The position numbers and the translations under genes are program-made. A model generated the notes under the pieces. That model saw nothing but the letters and a program-made list of their open reading frames with translations. It searched no databases and was not told where the DNA came from. From Parapontixanthobacter aurantiacus (GTDB lineage Bacteria; Pseudomonadota; Alphaproteobacteria; Sphingomonadales; Sphingomonadaceae): a stretch of DNA of 64,000 bases. The stretch covers positions 142,001 through 206,000 of the forward strand of contig NZ_WTYW01000001.1 in assembly GCF_009827635.1 (NCBI RefSeq), given 5' to 3'. How positions within the stretch are numbered: position 1 is the stretch's first letter; each line of letters starts with the position of its first letter. This document shows positions 30,332 through 37,508 of this stretch, in pieces.

Positions 30332-30532
30332 TTATTCCATGACGAAATAGATAACCCAGGCAAGGCCCGTACCGGCGATGAACAGCGGCCACGACCAATA
30401 GGCCGAATAGCCGTCATAGCTGACGTAATGCACGTAAAGCACGCCGCCGCGCGAACCGGACGAGCCGATGAACATCGACACGATCCAGGTCAGCAGGGTC
30501 CCCGGCAACAGGGATTTTGCAAATGAGATCAT
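30332..30532 (-). CDS. Small two-helix membrane protein
   Basis: 66 residues with two hydrophobic stretches (about 8-25 and 48-64: WPLFIAGTGLAWVIYFV) and a Tyr/Gly-rich connector with SYDGYSAYWSWP. The regular ATG start and full length look genuine, and it opposes the DUF418 gene end. No known function. Confidence 0.6.
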   Translation of the reverse strand: MISFAKSLLPGTLLTWIVSMFIGSSGSRGGVLYVHYVSYDGYSAYWSWPLFIAGTGLAWVIYFVME

Positions 30533-30935
30533 GGTGCGTGGCCCCTCAGCCGTTTGTCCTATGGTCCGAAAACGCGAGCGTTTCTCGCCAATCTCCGACT
30601 GGATAGCGCGAAGACCTTCACAATTTCCTAATCATCGCAAGGCGCTCGTTTGCGCATTTGAGCGTCCTGCGGGGCCAATTCATGCTGGAAGGCGGTGGGT
30701 CCGTGAGGAAAGAGGCGTTGCGGCGTTCTGGCCTTCGAAAAAGATGCGCCAGCGGGGGCTATCCGAACAGTCGGAGGCGATGGCAGTTGATGAATCAAGG
30801 AAATCCTCCAATCACCCGCGGGATTGAATATCTTTTGTTATGATTCAGGAACATCGGTGAATGAGAACGATAGCTAATCATATCAGAAAACGCATCCGCA
30901 TCATTATTCACACGCTTTCGCAGTGGGGAACTTGC
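30533..30935. other. Gene-poor interval at the left edge of the accessory region
   Basis: About 400 bp. Open frames exist but have no family look, no credible ribosome site and overlap each other. The right part (about 30820-30920) is AT-rich and could hold the promoter of the exported protein at 30936. No repeat, tRNA or hairpin of note was seen. Confidence 0.5.
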
Positions 30936-31490
30936 ATGGCTTATCTTCGACAGACCCTAATACCTTCGCTATTCATTTTCGGCAGCGCTCTTTCTCTTCC
31001 AGCCAGTGCGCAAACGCCGCCAGTCGTCCCGCTGAACGAAAGCGAAACCTTGAGGGACCTCGCTTTGCCCGAAGCCGAGGTGATCATGCGCGTCCATGTC
31101 GCCAACGTCACGTCGACGGACCAACCCCTGATGCTGGCCACCTTCGCCGCGAGTCAGCCCGGCGTCGCGCAACTGCGCTTTCGCCACCGTTACAACAATG
31201 CGGAAGTTCGAGCGACGATCGTTTTCGAAAGTATGGCCCACTTCCTTTCCTGGAGAGAAACGGAGATGGCCCAATTCTTCGACGCATTTGGCCAGAACAT
31301 CGAGATTAGGTCCGTGCGCATCGTCCGGCCCGAGGAACTGGCCAAAGCAGGCGCAAGCGACCTTTCGCAAATCGCCGACGACATCGCCATTACCTACCGC
31401 AACAGCGGGAACGAATCCGAAGGCGATGCCGATATCGACGCGGTCACGGTGATCTGCGGCGATGGCGCCCAGTGCAAGCCCAGCAATTGA
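30936..31490 (+). CDS. Exported hypothetical protein
   Basis: 184 residues from the ATG at 30936, where a clear signal peptide begins (IPSLFIFGSALSLPASAQ, cleavage near residue 26); a longer frame from 30861 puts 25 extra residues before it. The mature part is mixed alpha/beta with no domain I recognise. The end CGDGAQCKPSN resembles the end CEADSGCSVSN of the next protein. The next gene starts 41 nt downstream on the same strand. Confidence 0.65.
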   Translation: MAYLRQTLIPSLFIFGSALSLPASAQTPPVVPLNESETLRDLALPEAEVIMRVHVANVTSTDQPLMLATFAASQPGVAQLRFRHRYNNAEVRATIVFESMAHFLSWRETEMAQFFDAFGQNIEIRSVRIVRPEELAKAGASDLSQIADDIAITYRNSGNESEGDADIDAVTVICGDGAQCKPSN

Positions 31491-31531
31491 CGAGGTCGAA
31501 ACGGAAACCGATCGCACAGGAGAAGGATGAT

Positions 31532-31996
31532 TTGAATTTACCGAAAGCAACCGCAGCCTTTGCAGCGCTCTTTTCCATTGGCGCGTGTGCGACGCCGGGT
31601 AACCACGTGCTTCCGCCTTATACCCTCGCGAACGGTTCGCAGCTGCAGGATGTCGTTACCGTCGCGGGGGATCCGAAGGGCGGCGCGCCCAGTCTGACGG
31701 TCGTGACGACCTATGACGTCTCGCGGAAGGATTACACAACGATGCTGTCCCGCGAGTTTGCGGCGGGCGAACCGATCGGACCGGAAATCGCGAAAGGCCT
31801 GGCGCTAGGCGTTCCGATTGCCATCGGCGCAATCGGCGCGGCTGCGATCCGCGGGGAAGACAAGAGCTTCGTGCAGCAGACGAGCTACACCACGAAGGGC
31901 AATATCTCTTACAACGGCGATGCCGGCGACATCGATGCAGTCAATCAGGCGATCGAAACCTGCGAAGCGGACAGCGGCTGCAGCGTCAGCAACTAA
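31532..31996 (+). CDS. Hypothetical lipoprotein
   Basis: 154 residues starting at TTG 31532, placed directly after a strong AGGAGAAGG (31519-31527). The longer frame from 31472 overlaps the previous gene and hides the signal peptide. Lipobox is around SIGAC (Cys near 17). A hydrophobic Gly/Ala stretch (LGVPIAIGAIGAAAIRG) lies near 100-118, and two cysteines close the protein. No known domain; likely in one transcript with the preceding exported protein. Confidence 0.62.
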   Translation: MNLPKATAAFAALFSIGACATPGNHVLPPYTLANGSQLQDVVTVAGDPKGGAPSLTVVTTYDVSRKDYTTMLSREFAAGEPIGPEIAKGLALGVPIAIGAIGAAAIRGEDKSFVQQTSYTTKGNISYNGDAGDIDAVNQAIETCEADSGCSVSN

Positions 31997-32164
31997 GTCC
32001 AACGACGGTTCGGTCAGTACTGGGAGGAGCCGAAGACTGATGCCACGCCAGCGTTGCCAGCCAGAGCTTACGACATTCGTGATCGGAATATGACAGTTAA
32101 TTGAACTTCAAGGATAGTCCGCTAAGTCCTTCTTGCCCAGGCGAGGGCCGACGGAGGCGGGCAA

Positions 32165-33658
32165 TTGCGTTCTAGAGAAACCCGTAGGGCAATTGCCACA
32201 TTGCTCGCAGTTGCAGTGGCAGCTCTCCTGCCAAGCTTTCTATTTGGACCGGGTCACTCCCACTCGGTCGACTATAACGTTGTTTGGACGAGCCAGTTCG
32301 GTACTGAAATGGCTGCCGGTAACCTATATCCCCGCTGGCTGCCTTACAGTTTCGAGGAACTTGGAAGCCCCGCTTTCTTCTTCTATCCACCGATCAGCTT
32401 CTGGATCGCCGGAGCCTTCGACGCTCTTGGCCTCTCCACGCTTGCAGCGATCAACGCAACCGCCCTGCTGGTTCTGTTCGCTTCCGGCGTGACGATGTAC
32501 ATCTGGCTTAAGGGTCGTTCTCAATGGCCAATGCTTTGGGCGGCGGCCTATATAATTGCACCTTACCACCTGATGGATTTCTACGTCAGGGGTGCGCTAG
32601 CGGAGTTTGCTGCCTTCGCATGGCTACCGTTGATCGCGCTGGCCATAGAACGGATGCCCGATAGACGTGCTCTTCCGCTGCTGGCACTTTCCTATTGCGG
32701 ATTGATATTGACCCATCTTCCGACAGCGATGCTCGCCGGCATATTTTTGATTGCGCCGCTTGCAATTCGAAAACTGTGGCAAGATCCCCGTGCTCTTGTG
32801 CCGTTAGCCGCCAGCGGACTGTTTGCCTTTTCGCTTTCGGCATTCTTCCTGTTGCCAGCCCTCACCCTGCAGGATGAGATTTCCTCCTCCATGCTTTGGA
32901 CAAGCTACTTCAGCCCGTCGACCTGGACATTTTTCGCATCGGGTAATCGCCTGTCAGATCCCGCAGTTTACTTCCTCGGCTTCGGGTTGATTGCGCTTTC
33001 CTGGTCTGCGTACTCCTTCTGGACTGTTGTCACTGTCGGAGCCGCGCTTGCGGCGATGGGTCTCGTCCCCTTCATCTGGGAGATAGAGCCTCTCACCCGA
33101 GCTCAGTTCCCTTGGCGTTTACTCGCTATTGTCGAGTTCGCAGCAATTACCGCCATCGCCACGGGCGGAAAACGGTCGCGCGGATACGGTGTTGCCTTGG
33201 TGCTCATCAGTTGCTCCTATCTGATATGGGGCGTGACGAGCGCAAGCTACCTTTCCAAAGAACTGCAATATGATCGCTGGGTCACACGATATTCCGATGC
33301 CGCGGAATATCTCCCCAAAGATTTTGATCTCAGCCTGCTCCGAAACGGACTTAAGCGTACTCCCGATCTTCGACAGTGGGAGCAGCTATCGCGCAGCGAA
33401 ACGATTTCCATCAGCGAAGCCGGCACCGTCACTTTTCGCCGCGCCGCCTTTCCAATCTGGAAAGTTTTCAACGAGAGCGGAAAAGAAATAGCGTATCATG
33501 GCCCGGTCATACAGTTTCAAGCCGAGCCCGGGACTTACAGTCTGCAACGAGTGTATCTGTGGCAAGAGACTATCGGAGCGATCATCACTCTTTTTTCTGC
33601 CGTCGGCCTCATAATATCTTCTAACTTCCGGCGGAGGTCATCTCTACCCCGGACATAG
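32165..33658 (+). CDS. Polytopic membrane protein, PTPS-related / GT-C-like
   Basis: 497 residues with about ten membrane helices. The N-terminal periplasmic loop has DYNVVWTSQFGTEMAAG and YPRWLPYSFEELGSPAFFFYPP, a pattern of the 6-pyruvoyl-tetrahydropterin-synthase-related and YfhO-like membrane proteins that resemble lipid-linked-sugar GT-C glycosyltransferases. A soluble C-terminal part (about 355-465) precedes a last helix. TTG start with GGAGG seven bases upstream. It stands alone with no sugar or lipid-carrier genes nearby. Codon use looks less GC-biased than the core genes, suggesting transfer. Activity is not established. Confidence 0.72.
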   Translation: MRSRETRRAIATLLAVAVAALLPSFLFGPGHSHSVDYNVVWTSQFGTEMAAGNLYPRWLPYSFEELGSPAFFFYPPISFWIAGAFDALGLSTLAAINATALLVLFASGVTMYIWLKGRSQWPMLWAAAYIIAPYHLMDFYVRGALAEFAAFAWLPLIALAIERMPDRRALPLLALSYCGLILTHLPTAMLAGIFLIAPLAIRKLWQDPRALVPLAASGLFAFSLSAFFLLPALTLQDEISSSMLWTSYFSPSTWTFFASGNRLSDPAVYFLGFGLIALSWSAYSFWTVVTVGAALAAMGLVPFIWEIEPLTRAQFPWRLLAIVEFAAITAIATGGKRSRGYGVALVLISCSYLIWGVTSASYLSKELQYDRWVTRYSDAAEYLPKDFDLSLLRNGLKRTPDLRQWEQLSRSETISISEAGTVTFRRAAFPIWKVFNESGKEIAYHGPVIQFQAEPGTYSLQRVYLWQETIGAIITLFSAVGLIISSNFRRRSSLPRT

Positions 33659-33799
33659 CAGATTGACCTTACGCTGCTTTAAAAGCGAAATTGGGAACAG
33701 GTTGGATTGCACAGCCTCCCATACCGTCCGACCGTCCAATGAAGGAGCCTCGTTCAGCCCATCCTGTTTTTCTGCCTTTACGTGATTTAATAACGGTAC

Positions 33800-33920
33800 G
33801 TCCGCTTTCCTCCCAAACGTCGACCCCTGGGGGTGAGCGGAATGCAGCCGAAAGAAAAATGGCGACTATTCCTAAACGGAGTGCTGAAACCGGACCGGCA
33901 GCAAATGACTTCGTTGACGC
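33800..33920 (+). repeat. Divergent copy of a dispersed repeat of about 120 bp (copy 0)
   Basis: Begins GTCCGCTTTCCTCCC and ends with GCTGAAACCGGACCGGCAGC followed by AAATGAC, matching the ends of the better copies at 34341 and 34734; the middle is poorly conserved. It fills most of the gap between the membrane protein gene (ends 33658) and the small gene at 33952, where no convincing coding frame is present. Confidence 0.55.
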
Positions 33921-33951
33921 CACAGGGCAAGGCACCTTAATTCTTGGCTAG

Positions 33952-34341
33952 ATGGTTTATGCTACCTCCAATAAGACACGCGTTGCGGGATGCAGTGTCA
34001 TGCTACTCTTATTTGTCGGGCTACCCTTCGCCTACCTAGCCGGAGGGCCCTTCACGGAGACGTTCCCGCGTCCTTTTACATCGAAGAGCTGGATCGCCGC
34101 TACCGGCAATAGCATTGATGATGACCGACGATGCGGCATGCTTGCCGATCTCAAATATCGGGTTGGCATTGAAGGGAAGACCCGGACGGAAGTGATCGCG
34201 CTTTTGGGCGAGCCGGAAGATCGCCGCTATGAGCCGGGTATGAGCTACTGGCTGCTATGTCCGAGCTTCTTGGATATCTGGGTTCTAGGAGTCCGGTGGG
34301 AAAACGGCCGCGCAGTAGAAACTGTAGTGCACGACACCTAG
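33952..34341 (+). CDS. Hypothetical membrane-anchored protein
   Basis: 129 residues. A membrane or signal segment lies at about 11-31 (VAGCSVMLLLFVGLPFAYLAGG), then a small domain containing GIEGKTRTEVIALLGEPED, which resembles the helix-strand start of SmpA/OmlA-like (BamE) folds. That resemblance is weak. Copies of a repeat of about 120 bp lie immediately before and directly at its stop codon. Isolated, no operon partner. Confidence 0.6.
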   Translation: MVYATSNKTRVAGCSVMLLLFVGLPFAYLAGGPFTETFPRPFTSKSWIAATGNSIDDDRRCGMLADLKYRVGIEGKTRTEVIALLGEPEDRRYEPGMSYWLLCPSFLDIWVLGVRWENGRAVETVVHDT

Positions 34342-34469
34342 CGTCTGCTTTCCACCCCATAGTCAGACGTTCGCAAGCTCCCGACATAGGCCCTAAAGCG
34401 GACAGGCTGCTATCGCGGTTTGTGTGCTGAAACCGGACTGGCAGCTAACGACCCCATTGCGGTCATTCG
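34341..34469 (+). repeat. Dispersed repeat of about 125 bp, copy 1
   Basis: Starts at the last base of the preceding stop codon with GTCTGCTTTCCACCCC, has AAAGCGGAC near position 55, and ends with CTGAAACCGGACTGGCAGC, TAACGACCCC and a CATTCG tail. It aligns over its full length with the copy at 34734-34858. The outer CTGCTTT and inner AAAGCGG arms can pair, so the unit is partly palindromic. Confidence 0.75.
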
Positions 34470-34499
34470 TTTTTCCGAACATTCTTTTACGGTCGGCAA

Positions 34500-34733
34500 A
34501 TGGCAATGGAAAATGTGGAGACTGATGTGAGCAAGTTGCCATGGTGGACGGGAAGCATTTTCTTCGGATTGAGCTGTCTTGGACTTGTGTTTGCGAATGG
34601 GGAAGATCCACTCTCTGACGGTTTCATAGCAATCGGCAGAATAGCGTGCGGGCTTCTTGCGGTCGTGATGGTCGGCGGGGTTTTGACACGTGGCTACAAG
34701 ATTGGTCAAAGACCATCAGACGATGAACGCTAG
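34500..34733 (+). CDS. Small hypothetical membrane protein
   Basis: 77 residues with two likely membrane helices (about 15-33 WWTGSIFFGLSCLGLVFA and 42-64 FIAIGRIACGLLAVVMVGGVL). Flanked on both sides by repeat copies and without neighbours of related function. A second Met at codon 3 is an alternative start. No known domain. Confidence 0.5.
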   Translation: MAMENVETDVSKLPWWTGSIFFGLSCLGLVFANGEDPLSDGFIAIGRIACGLLAVVMVGGVLTRGYKIGQRPSDDER

Positions 34734-34858
34734 GGTCCGCTTTCCACCCCAATTCAGACATTCAGTTGTAGAACGCGGAATCCAAAAGCGGACTGACTAC
34801 TTGCGCGCTTTCTGGTTCAAAACCAGGCTGTCAGCTAACGACCCAAAGCAGACGCATG
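34734..34858 (+). repeat. Dispersed repeat of about 125 bp, copy 2
   Basis: Starts at the base after the preceding stop codon with GGTCCGCTTTCCACCCC. It contains a perfect 9-bp inverted pair, GTCCGCTTT and AAAGCGGAC about 40 bp apart, and a short hairpin CTGGTT-CAA-AACCAG. It ends GTCAGCTAACGACCC and GCAGACGCATG. The rest of the gap to 34964 shows nothing further. Confidence 0.75.
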
Positions 34859-34964
34859 CCGACCTTTGTTGCTTCTTCAATGCGGTCGATCATTTAGCGA
34901 AAAGCAATGGGTATCTGCAGCATCCGTTAGGGAGTTTCAGGCGACTGGGTGAAGTCGCCGCACG

Positions 34965-36296
34965 TCAACCGACCATGTATCCTGCGTCAGACGCTGCTGT
35001 CGGGTAAGCGAACATCGTCGATTGAATATCGTTTGCAGTCAGCCCATGCCGGATGGCGAGACTGAAAATATTGATAAGTTCGTCAGCGTCGGGGCCGACG
35101 AGGTGTGCACCCAGAATGCGGTCCGAGCCTTTCTCGATCAGAACCTTGTGTCCATAAATCTCCTCGTTCAGACGCCGCGCCGAAAACCAGCTTGGGTGTG
35201 ATCCAGCGTTCACCTCGAAATCCAAACCGGCTTCGCGCGCCTCGCGTTCCAGCGCCCCGACCCTCGCTGCGGGCGGTTCGGTGAAGAGTACGCTCGGCAC
35301 GCCCCGGTAATTTGGTTTTCGACCGCTATCTTCGAGTATATTCTCCACCACGACCTTTGCATCGTGACTGGAAACAGGTGTCAGAGGCGGCCCATTGGCG
35401 GCAGCGTCCCCAGCGGCGAACACTTTGTCATTGCTTTGGCTGCGGAGCTGCGGGGTAAGCAACAAACCGGATTTACCCCGAGCTACTTCACCCGCCTCCA
35501 GGTCGAGTTCGCCGATTGCGGGCACTCTGCCTGCTGCGTGCACTGCGAGTTCTGTCTTGATCGTGCGGTCGCCAGCGTGCACCGTGAGACCCGCGCCATT
35601 GTCCGTCACGCCGCTGACCTCCGCGTCCACAATCTCAATTCCTAGATCATCAAAGCTCGACATCAGCCATTCGACGATGTCAGGGTCGAATGCCTTCAAG
35701 AGACGGCCACGTTGGAGGATCGTGACTTTGGCTCCGGCGCGTGCAGCGAGATGGGCAAATTCCGCCGCAATATAACCACCGCCGACGAACACGATCTGAT
35801 CAGGAAGTGTATCCAGTTCAAGAAAGGCGTCGCTGTGGGTCAACAATTCCTCACCTTTGATCCCAAGCGGTCGAGGGGTCGCTCCGGTTGCGATCAGTGC
35901 GTGGGAGAACCGCAGGTCGTTACCCTCCACTTTGATCCGATCGGGGCCAGCGAAGCGCGCCCTGCCGTGGAACGTTGCAACGCCCTTGCGTTCGTATCGC
36001 GCCTGTTGCTTCTCTGGGACAGGATTGGTGAAGCTGCGCTTGAAGGCCTGTAGTTCGTTCCAGTCTATTGAAGCCGACCCATTGATACCGTTCCCTTCCA
36101 TTCGCTTGAAAGCTGCGAGCGCCTCCTCGCCGCTAACCATCATCTTTTTGGGGTCGCACCCGCGAAGGGCGCACGTGCCCCCATAGGACCGATAATCGAT
36201 AACCGCGCATCGCTTCCCCTCGTCGGCCATGCGATGGACAGCGACCTGCGCAGCCGTTCCGGAACCGATTGCGATGAAGTCAAACTTCTCAGCCAC
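34965..36296 (-). CDS. Mercuric-reductase-like FAD-dependent disulfide oxidoreductase
   Basis: 443 residues. N-terminal FAD site IAIGSGTAAQVAVHRMA, redox pair in GGTCALRGCDPKK (Cys near 41 and 46), NAD(P)H site IVFVGGGYIAAEFAHLAARAGA near 170-190, and FAD motif VFAAGDAAA. The C-terminus ends PTAASDAGYMVG: it lacks both the HPTxxE catalytic dyad of glutathione-reductase types and the vicinal C-terminal cysteines of classical MerA. No N-terminal MerP-like domain. Last of merT-GDCC-reductase, with an 8-nt overlap, so a role in mercury or thiol stress is likely; mercuric reduction itself is unproven. Confidence 0.8.
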   Translation of the reverse strand: MAEKFDFIAIGSGTAAQVAVHRMADEGKRCAVIDYRSYGGTCALRGCDPKKMMVSGEEALAAFKRMEGNGINGSASIDWNELQAFKRSFTNPVPEKQQARYERKGVATFHGRARFAGPDRIKVEGNDLRFSHALIATGATPRPLGIKGEELLTHSDAFLELDTLPDQIVFVGGGYIAAEFAHLAARAGAKVTILQRGRLLKAFDPDIVEWLMSSFDDLGIEIVDAEVSGVTDNGAGLTVHAGDRTIKTELAVHAAGRVPAIGELDLEAGEVARGKSGLLLTPQLRSQSNDKVFAAGDAAANGPPLTPVSSHDAKVVVENILEDSGRKPNYRGVPSVLFTEPPAARVGALEREAREAGLDFEVNAGSHPSWFSARRLNEEIYGHKVLIEKGSDRILGAHLVGPDADELINIFSLAIRHGLTANDIQSTMFAYPTAASDAGYMVG

Positions 36297-36501
36297 TACA
36301 GCAATTTCCCTCTTGGATCGGTGGGCAGGGGACCGTGCCGTATGAACAGAACACGCAGCAATCGCCGTGGAGCGGCTGAAGGCGTACGCCGCAGCTCGAG
36401 CAATTATAGAAAAACATGCAGGCGTTGGTCGGCATTTCCTCTTCCTTCTCGTGCCCGCACTCAGGACAACGCAGGCGAGAAGTCAAAATCAGTTCAGCCA
36501 T
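36289..36501 (-). CDS. GDCCVxC-domain cysteine-rich protein of the mer locus
   Basis: 70 residues from the ATG at 36501. Ten cysteines: CPEC and CSSC pairs that look like a zinc ribbon, the signature GDCCVFCSYG, then PCPP and a terminal CC. The GDCCVxC family is known from mercury operons, and some members elsewhere carry selenocysteine at a cysteine position; here all are Cys. It overlaps merT and the reductase gene by 8 nt each, so it is translated with both. Its biochemical role is not known. Confidence 0.78.
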   Translation of the reverse strand: MAELILTSRLRCPECGHEKEEEMPTNACMFFYNCSSCGVRLQPLHGDCCVFCSYGTVPCPPIQEGNCCSG

Positions 36502-36841
36502 AAAAGAAAGCTCCAATCAGCAATACTGCACCGATGGCGATCCCTACGGCGGTCAAAACCCGATAGGTTAGTGAGCCACAATTCCCATCAGCCGGGCACG
36601 TTCGGACGGTGTGAAATTGCCAAAGTAGTCGGAGAGTTGCCGCGAAAAGCAGAACCGACGCGAGGATAAGAAGCGGTGACCGATAAGGCGCTACGACCGG
36701 TGACACACTGCCAAGCCAAGCCGAACCTACGCCGACCGACGCCAGTGCCAAAGGAAGCGCACAGCAAGCGGCAGCACCGAATGCTGCAAAGAGGCCGCCG
36801 CCCGTAGCTAATCCGTTCCACCAAGTGCCAAGGCTGCGCAT
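36494..36841 (-). CDS. merT: Mercuric transport protein MerT
   Basis: 115 residues from the ATG at 36841; a much longer frame through the divergent merR is spurious. Three membrane helices. The first contains the vicinal pair in AAACCALPLALASVGVG (Cys 26-27) that takes up Hg(II), and the cytoplasmic loop has a second pair in RTCPADGNCGSL. This is the MerT pattern. There is no merP in the locus. First gene behind the MerR promoter. Confidence 0.88.
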   Translation of the reverse strand: MRSLGTWWNGLATGGGLFAAFGAAACCALPLALASVGVGSAWLGSVSPVVAPYRSPLLILASVLLFAATLRLLWQFHTVRTCPADGNCGSLTYRVLTAVGIAIGAVLLIGAFFYG

Positions 36842-36875
36842 TGAATGTCCTTTTGCAGAATCCGAGTCGCAGCCA

Positions 36876-36906
36876 TATCTACTGTCTGTAGCAACTACAG
36901 ACTCAA
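36876..36906 (-). promoter_or_regulatory. MerR-type promoter and operator for merT
   Basis: Read on the minus strand: -35 TTGAGT (complement of 36901-36906), a 19-bp spacer, then -10 TAGATA (complement of 36876-36881). The spacer region holds the dyad GTCTGTAG-TTG-CTACAGAC (36884-36902), a perfect 8-bp inverted repeat. An over-long 19-bp spacer with a central dyad is the hallmark of promoters untwisted by MerR-family activators. It lies between the divergent merT and merR starts. Confidence 0.85.
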
Positions 36907-36916
36907 GGGGTTCTGT

Positions 36917-37306
36917 GTGAAAATCGGTGAAGTGTCGAAGCAAACCGGATGCAACATCGAGACGATCCGCTATTACGAACGGATCGGTGTGATCGAGCCG
37001 CCCCCGCGCAAGGGTGCTTACCGCGATTATGGTCCGTCGGATATAGAGCGCCTCCGTTTCATCCGGCGCGCACGAGAACTCGGCTTTTCGCTTGAAGAGG
37101 TGCAAGCACTGCTCGATCTTGCGCCCCGACCTCAGAAGAATTGCGATCGAGTGCAATCGATCGCCGAACAGCACCTATCAAATGTTCGCACCAAGCTAGC
37201 AGATCTCAAACGGATGGAAATTGCTATCGCCACATTGGTCGAACAGTGCGGCACAGGGAATCATGATCAATGTCCGGTGGTAGAGAGTTTAACCGGTAAC
37301 GACTGA
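36917..37306 (+). CDS. merR: MerR-family regulator, mercury type
   Basis: 129 residues from GTG 36917 (VKIGEVSKQTGCNIETIRYY); the longer frame would run across the operator. Winged HTH about 1-70, dimerisation helix about 76-108. Cysteines at 76 (KNCDRV), 111 (EQCGTG) and 119 (DQCPVV) correspond to the three mercury-binding cysteines of Tn501 MerR (82, 117, 126), although the last loop is one residue shorter. So Hg(II) sensing is likely rather than Zn, Cd or Pb. Divergent from merT. Confidence 0.88.
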   Translation: MKIGEVSKQTGCNIETIRYYERIGVIEPPPRKGAYRDYGPSDIERLRFIRRARELGFSLEEVQALLDLAPRPQKNCDRVQSIAEQHLSNVRTKLADLKRMEIAIATLVEQCGTGNHDQCPVVESLTGND

Positions 37307-37344
37307 AACGGCCGCGCAGCAAGGTTCGAGCGCACCAGATAAAG

Positions 37345-37408
37345 CCGGCAGCTATCCACCCCCAGTCAGACATTCGCTTGCAACGAAAGGCGCGACCAAA
37401 GCAGACGC
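37345..37408 (+). repeat. Partial copy of the dispersed repeat
   Basis: Contains CGGCAGCTAT, then TCCACCCCCAGTCAGACATTCG and AAAGCAGACGCTG, segments shared with the copies at 34341 and 34734 but in a shortened, rearranged order. It lies in the 200-bp gap between merR and the DUF2721 gene, marking the other side of the mer locus. Confidence 0.5.
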
Positions 37409-37508
37409 TGCCGTAGCGTATGGCGTAACCGAGCCTGAGTACTAGTCGCCGCACGCGGGAAACACCCCGGTTAAGCCTCGCCAGAACAAGACTGGCGTCC
37501 CTCGCAAT

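Noticed and set aside
29016-30398. 460-residue minus-strand frame opposite the DUF418 gene
   Set aside because: The plus strand encodes a clear polytopic membrane protein; the antisense product is a low-complexity Arg/Glu chain.
33691-33951. 86-residue plus-strand frame before the small gene at 33952
   Set aside because: Overlaps the divergent repeat copy and has no signal, domain or ribosome site.
33800-34858. Integron-style attC cassettes
   Set aside because: The gene-repeat alternation is suggestive, but the repeats lack GTTRRRY and RYYYAAC ends and no integrase gene is in view.
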